From: Excoecaria cochinchinensis
Lineage: Eukaryota; Streptophyta; Magnoliopsida; Malpighiales; Euphorbiaceae
Length of the DNA: 64,000 nucleotides
Assembly: GCA_947683425.1 (NCBI GenBank)
Contig: CANTUQ010000043.1
Coordinates: forward strand, 5,961,501 to 6,025,500
Reading direction: 5' to 3'
In this document: piece after piece, positions 56,556-64,000 of the stretch
How positions within the stretch are numbered: position 1 is the stretch's first letter
Layout: the number at the start of each line of letters is the position of its first letter
Made by a program: the position numbers and the translations under genes
The notes under the pieces: model-generated
The model's database searches: none
The model's input: the letters and a program-made list of their open reading frames with translations, nothing else
Told to the model about the DNA's origin: nothing

Positions 56556-57763
56556 ATGGCCCCACGATGCGTTCCATCTAGAGAACCAGCAAATGCTCCA
56601 CCTCCAGCATAGATGAATGCTACACAAAAATGAAAGTTTGAAGCATTATGTTATCCACAGTTTTTGTCCAGTCAATTTCTATCCCAGGCATTCTTAGAGC
56701 AGATGGGCATGTGGGAGGAGGTCAGCATGTTGTTAACAGCTATAGGTTGGACGGATTTCCTTGCACCAGCCTTTCTCACCTTCCCAGAGGTTACAAGAGA
56801 GTTCCTGGCTACGCTCAAGTATGGAGGGCCTTCAAGATTAGATACAGATCCTGAATCTATATCCTTTCGGATCCGAGACGTAGGGCATACGATGAGTCGC
56901 AAGAATTTTGCACAAATCATGGGTCTTCTGACTGGGGAACATGTACAGGTACCAGACAGGGTTATTTTGGCACACCAATGGGAAATTATCACAACACCAG
57001 GGGCCCATTATGACCATAATACAGCTAAGAGTACTCTATTAGCCTCACAGGTGTATAGATATATTCAGAGGTTTTATCCAACAGCTATTTGGGCAAAACT
57101 GGTAGTCCTAGCGCCATCAGTACCACAGAGGTTTGGAGTCTATGGGCTATGGCAACAGGGACCCCGCTCAACATTAGTCATGAGATTATGGTCGGTATGG
57201 TTAGACAAAGTTGGAGGATTACGACACAGATATGTATAGGTGGGGTAGTCACCAGGTTGCTACTACACTTAGGACACGACCCCGGCACATTTGGCCCACC
57301 CATGGATAGAGACATTTATATTGACTGGGCCCTTGCCAAATATATGGGCATGGTTGAGCAATTTCCTGGGCAGGCAGGAGAGTATAGACTCTTTACTATG
57401 GCTGAAACTCGATAGATGTACCGCTTACCTCCACTCACAGCTGCGGCACCATTCGAAGATCAGTTTCAAACCGAGGAAGAGCCTCCATAACCTCAGATAG
57501 ATGAGGAGTACTATCGTCCACAGCCAGAGGAAGGAGAGCCTTCACAACCTCAAACAGATGAGGAGTACTATCACCCGCAGCCAGAGGAAAAAAAGTCTCA
57601 CTCGCCTCCAGATGCCAGTCCCTCTAGAAGATCGGATGCGCCCTCCTCCTCATATGCATACTTGGGGGATGGGTCGTCAGACATCTGGGAGATATCATCC
57701 CTACGGCCATCTAGGTTCTCTAGGGGCATCTACTTCGACAGCTCCACCACCGTAACCTAGGCC
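56556..57763 (+). pseudogene. Envelope-like / extra ORF of Tat-D
   Basis: The ATG at 56556 follows a splice-acceptor-like TTTTGTTTCAG. Two stops come early (about 56610 and 56631), then a long stretch with LSQAFLEQMGMWEEV, FLTFPEVTREFLATL, ISFRIRDVGHTMSRKNFA and MGLLTGEHV. After a frame change near 57100 come TEVWSLWAMATGTPL, 'GGVVTRLLLHLGHDPG' and MDRDIYIDWALAKYMG. This layout resembles the ORF that follows pol in Athila elements (Athila ORF1-like family) by memory of motif style, not by search. The acidic, proline-rich tail has a repeated QTDEEYY.PQPEE unit. No signal peptide or membrane segment is evident in the readable part. Function unknown. Confidence 0.6.
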
Positions 57764-57767
57764 TGGG

Positions 57768-58082
57768 ATGGAGCAGAGCCAGACAAGTGTGGAGATCCTC
57801 ATCCAAGCCATGCAGAGGGAGATTTTAGCAGCATTAGATGTCAGATCCCAGCATTTTGATGAGAGGCTGATGGATATAGAGCAGCGCATGGATGAGAGAC
57901 TGATGGCTGTAGAGCAGCGCATAGATGAGAGGCTATTAGCTATAGAGCAGTGTATGGATCAGCGTATGAATGAGAGGATGATGATCATGGAGCAGCATTC
58001 TGATGAAAGGTTGATCGCCATGGAACGGCGTATGGATGAGAGACTACAGGCGCTAGATAGGAGATTGCAGTGCATAGAATAG
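57768..58082 (+). pseudogene. Coiled-coil tail ORF of Tat-D with 11-residue repeats
   Basis: An open stretch of 104 codons from ATG 57768 in the same frame as the start of the envelope-like ORF, probably its C-terminus. Six repeats of 11 residues (first: DERLMDIEQRM), one of them 15 long, span about 57858-58071; the DNA repeats every 33 bp. Hydrophobic positions at L/M, I/V and M spaced 3-4-4 fit a hendecad coiled coil. After the stop, the frame goes on in 'LLKETRQHQDRPEETTRAS' and runs across the LTR border. It may mediate oligomerisation; that is inference. Confidence 0.65.
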
Positions 58083-58138
58083 CTTTTGAAGGAGACGCGG
58101 CAGCACCAGGACAGACCTGAGGAAACCACGAGGGCCTC

Positions 58139-58459
58139 TGTGGACACCGGGTCCTGAGGCAGCCCAGATCAGAGTTACCCAATGATGATAAGATGCCTTA
58201 TCACAGGCAAAAAGGTTGAAAGTGGTGATTTCCTGTTTAAATTTGCATTTTAGAGTGAAAAAGTAAAAAATAATAAAAAATATTTTGAAAATTAGATTTG
58301 AAAAATGGGGTTTAGAAATTGTAGTATTTTTAGTTAATCTTTAACAATAAAAAAAAAATTCAGAGCGTCGACCGTGGCAGCCCACAGGCACGCGTGCGTG
58401 CACGCTGGGCGAGCGCTCTCGCCCAGCGTGCGCTATGGACGCCCGTCGGGCGTCGGTAG
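58139..58459 (+). mobile_element. 3' LTR of Tat-D, first part
   Basis: Begins TGTGGACACCGGGTCCTGAG and follows the Tat LTR consensus through the GC-rich patch at 58362-58456 (palindromic ACGCTGGGCGAGCG..CGCCCAGCGTGCG). S6 interrupts it after GGTAG (58455-58459). The rest should lie beyond the right edge. Confidence 0.85.
58362..58456. repeat. GC-rich inverted-repeat patch in Tat-D 3' LTR
   Basis: Contains CGCTGGGCGAGCG facing CGCCCAGCGTGCG, a strong stem, and GACGCCCGTCGGGCGTC, a second. It follows an A run as in Tat-B. S6 inserted at its right side. Confidence 0.7.
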
Positions 58460-59466
58460 TGTCACACCCCAAATCGGGCCTAGTCGGATTTAGCAAGTTA
58501 AGTCAGATAAGTGATGGATATTTTGGTAATTTGTGCATGTGGAATTTGGATGATAAGGACCTAATTGAAATAATTAAAGTTTGTAAGGAAAGAATTATGC
58601 TAGTGAGTAAAGTGCAAGTTTGTCAAAGGATTAAAGAGTAATAAGACAAGATATTTTGGTTGGAGCCAATAGGAGGCTGCCATGTGCCTTGGTAGGTGGG
58701 CAATTAGTGGGAAAAGAAGAAAAAGAAAAAGAATGATAGGGAGGAGCAGATCACGTTTTACGCTCTGCTCTCTCCTCTCCTCTTCCTTGCTCTTCTTTCT
58801 TTCCCTTTTTCCCATTTCTTGTTCTCCCTTCCTTGGCTGTGTGTGAATTGGTGTCTTGGTAGAGCTTGAAGATTGCTTGAAGAGGTAAGTTTGGGTTAGG
58901 GTTTCCTGCATGTTCTTCTTCTTCCTCTTCTCCTGGTTTTGCTATTTTGAGTTAGGGTTTTTGGAAGAGTAATTTGTGGGTTTTTGTTTCTGTAAGCTTT
59001 AGGTTGCAAGAGGAAGCTTAAGGGCAAGGAAAGGAAGGAGGATTGAAGCTTGAAGTGTGGTTCTGAAGCTAGGATTACAGGTTTGGGAATTTTGGCATTT
59101 CCTATGTTCTTATTGTGTTTGCTCCTTTTGTTGGCAACCTGCTGTGTTGATAATGCAAGCTGGGATTGAATGAATGGGTTTTGGTTGTGGTTAATGCCTG
59201 ATGATTGAAACCTGGAAAATGGAGTTGATGTGAATATGAGCTTACTGTTATTTTTCTGGATTTTGATATTCTGAGTTTTGATTTGTTTATCCTCTGTTTT
59301 GGGATGGGTAATTGTTGAAGAAGTGATTTTGTATTGTTTATGTTGGTTTTTACGTGCCTGAGGAAGCTAATTTCAGGTAAGAATGATTTGGATTTAAGAT
59401 GGGATAAAATTCTGGGTTCTGTCAAAATTTCACGATGTTAGGGTTATGAGTCGGATCGGGAGATTG

Positions 59467-59755
59467 GGGTCTCGTGACTCCAGTCACGAGTCGTGACTCC
59501 CAGTCACGACACGTGACCCTGGTCTCCCAGTCACGACACGTGACCTTAAGGAGATTCGACTGGCCGGAAGGCCAGTCACGGGTCGTGATCATCAGTCACG
59601 ACTCGTGACTGTCCTAGAGACCAGTCACGAGTCGTGATCTAAGGTCACGACTCGTGACCGTCCTGTGAGACCAGTCACGAGTCGTGATCTAAGGTCACGA
59701 CTCGTGACCGTCCTGTGAAGCCAGTCACGAGTCGTGATAAGACTCGTGACCGACC
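59467..59755. repeat. GC-rich inverted-repeat block of S6 (CACGAGTCGTGA type)
   Basis: Built from GTCACGAGTCGTGA and GTCACGACACGTGAC words, about a dozen in 290 bases. The right half is a 50-bp tandem repeat (units near 59624, 59674 and 59724), each holding two such inverted words in opposite order. Confidence 0.82.
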
Positions 59756-60443
59756 TCCATTCGGCCTATCTTTCTGAAATTGCCCAGTTTTAACTAAAAT
59801 GAATTTCGTATCTTTTCTGAATGGACTTACACTACTATATGATACATATCATGCTTTTATATGCTTTTATTTGAGTAATACCACGATCTCTTCAGATGAA
59901 GTGTATATTGTATCACTCCATGATTAAGATTATGCGTCGTGAAGCATTGGCATAATATGGTTCCACATTTAATTCTGATATGTTCTAGAATATTGAATAG
60001 TGCTAAAGTGTGTTGATTGAATTATAATGCATGCTTCATAATATGAATTGTATGAGGTAAGATTGATATTACGAACATATGTATTTGTCTATTAGACTCT
60101 GGATTATGCATGATGACCTATATATGTATTTTGTGAATCGACTCATGATTTGGATGATGCACGGGGATAGTGTAAACTTATTTATATGCCTATTATACTC
60201 AGTATGGTGCATGATGAACTATGTCATGTGACTTGAAACATGCTTTCGCTTATGTATGACCTGCGAGAGTCAGTCTAGTGGATAGTTAGGCATGCCTAAT
60301 AGAGTTCTTTAGCTGCAGCCCTCTGGACGTTTTGACCCTAATCATGTCCCCTGTGTGGTTCCTCGCGAACCTTTAATGTGTTTGGATCTTGTTTAAAGTC
60401 CCCTCAGAAAATGTTTTTGAATGTAAAAAATGATGTTGCTTTT

Positions 60444-60505
60444 CGATTCGTACCCGTAAGGTACGCTATGCGTTCGATTCGTGCCCGTAAGGTACGCTAT
60501 GCGTT
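60444..60505 (+). repeat. Two-fold 31-bp hairpin repeat in S6
   Basis: Each unit has GTACC or GTGCC, the loop CGTAA, then GGTAC and GCTATGCG. S7 has the counterpart with other stems at 63407-63466. Confidence 0.75.
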
Positions 60506-62747
60506 TACTCGTTATCCACTAAAGTGAGTCAGCAGGTATTTTGTTTGCTTGTCCGATATGAATATGAGAATGTGTTATCCGAATGAGTATGATTTTGGAC
60601 ATGCGAATCAGATAATCATCCGAATGTGATTGTGAATCCCTGAATGGGGTGAATGTGACTCAAGCATGTGTCTTGTGCATGATTATCCGCATATATCATT
60701 TAGTGAATGTGTTTGTATGCAGTCAATTATGGATATAAGTACTAGAATTAAAACGTGCATGGTTGTGACCATAATCTTTCAAATGCCATGAGTATATTTT
60801 ATTATTTTATTCTTATGAGAATGTGAAGCCGACTAGTTATTTTATAAGCATATGAAATAATATGTGTATGAATGCGAGCTTAAATTACGGATTGATATGG
60901 TTAATTAGTATGTATATGAATGTGATTCTGTACTGTTAACTATTATGGTAGCATGTGAATTAGTATGCATAATAAGGCGATCTGGACTAGTGAATGATCA
61001 CATATGTATTATTTGGGGTGCAATGCATGTGGATCGGCTTCGGTAAGTGTATGTGCAGTAATGGATGATGATGAGGCAAGTTAAAGTGTATAAGGATCTG
61101 ATCTTGAGCTAGTGTATGCTCTGAATGTAATATTTTGCTATATGTTCCTTTGGTCTCAACTATTGTAGTATCTTCGGCATGTTGTCATGCATCTATGATT
61201 ATGGCATGATATTTTATGTGATAGAGTCTTGCAGTAGAAGTGTGGTGTTTTGATGTCTTCCCTTGGGTTCGACTAGCGTGTGTACTATGTCATGACAAAA
61301 AGTAGGTTTAATTAGCTCGTGTTCTTGGCATAATAAGTGTGTGCAGTATTGCATGGTAATGTTATAACATGTGAATGGGTTTTTAGTTAATGTATGAGTA
61401 ATCGGTCATGATAATTGCACGTATAAACGTCATGCCATTATGAACGGTAAGGTGCGGATGTCCGATACCTTGGTAAGTATATGCATGTGAGATTGTATGT
61501 AGTTCTACATGATAATACTTGTATCGTGTATGGTCTTATGTCTGCTTTGGCTTATTTTTGACATAAGTATATGGATATGAATGTGAGTTTTCGAATGAAT
61601 TGTTAGACCCCGTTTGCCCCCTAGTCGAATGAGCCATATATGTATGTGTATACATTTGCATAAGTTATGTGTAATAAGGGCATTTTGGTAATATTGCATG
61701 AATTGGGGTTTTTCTGGTGCGGGTGTGTGTGTTTGGCACTATGGTGCTAATTAGTTGAGATAGATTTGTGTGTGCACGAGTGCACCATAGTAGGATATGC
61801 ACTAGTGGATTAATTGTGTGTATGCATTTGCACTTGTGTAGGGTGTGTATGATTTGGGAGAATCTTGTGTGTGTTGCTCACACATATGTAGGATGCATTA
61901 TTAGAGTGTCTCATTGTGTGTATGTGATGCACTAGGTTAGGGTGTGAGTGAGCAATCTCCTCCACTAGATGATTGACATGTGTAAAGTGGGAAAGAGAAA
62001 AAGGTGAAAAGGGAAAAATCAGATTTTTGAAAACCCATTCCCGTTTTTCCTTCTTCTCCTTCTTCTTCTTCCTCCTTTGCACTCTCTTAAGTGCCCTAGC
62101 TTAGATTCAAGCCTCTAGTGGTGGAAATTGATCATTGCTTAGCATTTTAAAGGTGAATCTACTGCATTTATTCTCATTTTCTTCATTTGATTCTCCATCT
62201 TCTTCTCTTTTTCTTATTTTCGAAATTGGGTTGAAGTTTTGGGTTTTGTGTTTGTGTGTTGTGTTGTTTTGTTCCTAGTTGAGCCTCCTCGGGATCCTAA
62301 GGGCAAGGAAGTTGCTAGATTTAGTGGAACTAAGCACTAGGAGCTAAGGATTTTGAAGGTTTGGGAATTCTTGCTTTTGCATGAGAATATGTTCATATAT
62401 GTGTTTTGATGATTTCATGGAATTAGGTTGTTAGATGTTCTTTATTTTGAGGTATATGATATGGGTATTTGCTTTGAAATGTGGATCTTGCAAAGGCATG
62501 AGTTAATTAGGGTAATTTTAGAATGGATGTGGTTTGATGCTTAAATTGGGTTTTTGATTGATTCTTGGAATTGAGTGTGTAAATTAATGGATTGTATGCA
62601 ATTTATTGTTAATAAATGTCGTATTATGGTTGTTGATGCTTGTGGATGGCTGGATTGGAGGTAAGTAACCTTGGATTGAGTTTTGTGTGGTTGGAGGAGG
62701 ATTTGGAAGAGGAAAATCTGTAGAATTTCTGCAGATTTTCGAAGTCC

Positions 62748-63038
62748 CGACGCTGTCGCGATCGCAACAAAGAGCGGTGTTGGGAGCTTCGCCGTCGCGA
62801 GCCCGCGACAGCCGAAGTGTCAAGTACTCTCTGTCGCGATCGCGACAGAGCGTATTGTTGGCCAAGTGCTACCGCGAGCATACCGTCGCGAGCCCGCGAT
62901 AGCATCAATCGTCCTCTGTCGCGATCGCGACGAACGTCGCGAGCGCGACAGAGCCTGGCCCTTCCGTCCTCCTCGCGGTCGTGAAATCCGTCGCGCGCGT
63001 GCAGCGAAGAGACTTTGGTCTCTGTCGCGAGCGCGACA
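62748..63038. repeat. GC-rich inverted-repeat block of S7 (TCGCGA type)
   Basis: CTGTCGCGATCGCGAC, GTCGCGAGCGCGACAG and variants, as in S3 but with fewer units and several decayed half-sites. The flanks ('tctgcagattttcg' on the left, 'gagttttctttc' on the right) match S3. Confidence 0.78.
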
Positions 63039-63406
63039 GTCCCCTGTTTGCTGAATGAGTTTTCTTTCATTCCTTGTGGCTCGAACTTCAATTTTCTTTA
63101 GCAATTATGAGATTTATGCTTGGTATTCTATAAATAATATGCAAGTGTAACTATGATATGATTATGTTCATTTGATGATGATGATTTTGGAAGTTATGAA
63201 ATGGATGGATTGGCTTATGTATGACCTGCTAGAGTCTAGTAAGTGGATAGTTAGGCATGCCTAATAGAGTCTTTGCTGCAGCTTCTGTTTTCTGTTTGGA
63301 CCCCGATCAGGTCCTCGAATGGTTCCTCGCGAACCCTTATCCGAAAGGATCTTGTTTAAGATCCCCCTTCTTAATGTTTTGTAAAAGTTAAATGAAAATT
63401 TGTTTT

Positions 63407-63466
63407 ATCGGCTCGTACCCGTAAAGTACTGTCTGTATCGGCTCATACCCGTAAAGTATTGTCCGT
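63407..63466 (+). repeat. Two-fold 30-bp hairpin repeat in S7
   Basis: Units ATCGGCTCGTACCCGTAAAG and a near copy 30 bases on; GTAC..GTAC type stems with the CGTAAA loop. Confidence 0.7.
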
Positions 63467-63741
63467 ATACTCGTTATCCACTCCCTCGGGTCAGCAGGTG
63501 TTTTGTATGAATTGTTATATGGGAAACATATGTTATCCTTATGGATTCAATGGTGAAAATGTAATCTGTTATGAGAATATGATTATTGTTATGAATCTTC
63601 TGATGAATGGCTTTATGTATGTGAGCAAGAGTTTATTATTACTGTCATGCCATGAATATCGTTTGTACATGAAGTACACATGTGAATTGCCTTGACGACC
63701 ATTGTGAATGGTTGTCCTCATGTTATATGTGTGTTTCCCCA

Positions 63742-63782
63742 CTAAGCGTTTATCGCTTAGCACGGTGTGTTTACCCGTGCAG
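63742..63782 (+). promoter_or_regulatory. S7 double hairpin with acceptor-like CAG
   Basis: CTAAGCG, loop TTTAT, CGCTTAG (63742-63760), then CACGG..CCGTG and CAG/GTGCG. The loop is one base longer than in the other copies, with stems unchanged. Confidence 0.6.
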
Positions 63783-64000
63783 GTGCGGAAGGAATCGCTT
63801 TTGGGAGAGTCTTAGCCATCAAAGCCAACACAGTAGGGTCTTAGTGTAGGGCTTATTTCTGTAGCTTTATGATTCTTTTTGTATAGAACTCTCTTATGAT
63901 TTTGTAATAGCTTCCGCTTTTGTATATGTAATTTTGGGAATTGTAATTATCTTTTATATCTCTCAGTTGATCAGAACAGTAATGTAATGCTTCTATTATA

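Larger units (their letters stand above)
38390..58459 (+). mobile_element. Tat-D: most complete Tat-lineage element, LTR to LTR
   Basis: 5' LTR 38390-48255 (start missing, S4 and S5 inside), primer site, leader, gag, protease, reverse transcriptase, RNase H, second RNase H, integrase, 3' UTR, envelope-like ORF, 3' LTR from 58139 (split by S6 and running beyond the window). The dual RNase H and integrase without chromodomain place it in Tat. It follows the 3' repeats of Tat-B directly, so Tat-B and Tat-D may share this LTR in a tandem LTR-internal-LTR-internal-LTR array. All frames are broken. Confidence 0.85.
58460..61600 (+). mobile_element. S6: solo LTR (left part) in the Tat-D 3' LTR
   Basis: Starts TGTCACACCCCAAATCGGG after GGTAG. 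Modules: CT-rich tract (58758-58840), donor-like GAG/GTAAGT with GT at 58885, GC block (59467-59755), palindrome TTAGGCATGCCTAA (60286-60299), hairpin repeats (60444-60505). At 61600 it is cut by S7. Its double hairpin and right end should reappear after S7, outside the window. That it is solo cannot be shown here. Confidence 0.8.
61601..64000 (+). mobile_element. S7: LTR of the same type inside S6, cut by the window edge
   Basis: Starts TGTTAGACCCCGTTTGCCC after TGAAT (61596-61600), at a point where S3 reads on uninterrupted (35303-35330). Modules: CT-rich tract (62040-62095), weak donor-like AAAG/GTGAAT with GT at 62153, GC block (62748-63038), palindrome TTAGGCATGCCTAA (63251-63264), hairpin repeats, double hairpin with CAG (63742-63782). 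By comparison with S3, the end should lie about 200 bases beyond the window. Confidence 0.8.

Noticed and set aside
56556..58082. Host gene captured by Tat-D
   Set aside because: The position between integrase and LTR, the acceptor-like site and the Athila-like style argue for a resident element ORF. It remains possible, and a search would decide.
58110..58138. Polypurine tract before the Tat-D 3' LTR
   Set aside because: The stretch 'gaggaaaccacgaggg' is only moderately purine-rich and is not adjacent to TG. Nothing clear stands in that place in Tat-C either.

Overview
The window is a slab of nested plant retrotransposons. I see no host gene, tRNA, rRNA or bacterial feature. The case for a flowering plant: AT-rich DNA; degenerate Ty3/gypsy elements of the Tat lineage (second RNase H, motif DLNKACPKD in the reverse transcriptase, no chromodomain); a primer binding site that matches the 3' end of plant tRNA-Arg; and LTRs of the TGTAACACCCC type. 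I cannot name the species.

Layout. Tat-A (minus, left edge to 12226) is eroded; its 5' LTR is 9777-12226, and a solo LTR, S1 (6653-9632), sits in its leader. A 640-bp stretch of unknown origin (12227-12866) separates it from Tat-B (plus), whose 5' LTR at 12867-17009 carries a hAT-type element (14169-15754). Tat-B keeps gag but has lost nearly all of pol, and ends in a tandem-repeat 3' UTR (21449-22156). Tat-C (minus, 22157-38326) jumped into that repeat array and made the target duplication GGTTA. It has both LTRs, gag, protease and the start of pol. The rest of pol was deleted up to a truncated solo LTR, S2, and its 5' LTR is split by solo LTR S3 (31909-35891). Tat-D (plus, about 38390 to beyond 58459) begins with an LTR that lacks its first few hundred bases and is split by S4 (40833-47996), itself split by S5 (41178-44442). 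Tat-D is the best preserved: gag, protease, reverse transcriptase, two RNase H domains, integrase and an extra envelope-like ORF with a coiled coil. Its 3' LTR (58139) is split by S6 (58460), which is split by S7 (61601 to the right edge).

Five insertions have exact target duplications at both ends: AAACT for S1, GGTTA for Tat-C, GGGAA for S3, AAGAG for S4 and CCAAC for S5. The hAT element has a 7/8 match. These fix the order of nesting.

No reading frame is intact. Most stops in Tat-D look like C-to-T or G-to-A changes, as expected in methylated, silenced DNA. The most unusual signal lies in the solo LTRs S1-S7. All copies with the relevant ends keep the same ordered modules: pyrimidine tract, a splice-donor-like site 416-627 bases from the LTR start, a GC-rich inverted-repeat cassette whose sequence differs between copies, short hairpin arrays, a palindrome whose two arms change together, and a double hairpin that ends in a splice-acceptor-like CAG. 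This suggests an LTR-borne intron with conserved RNA or DNA structure.
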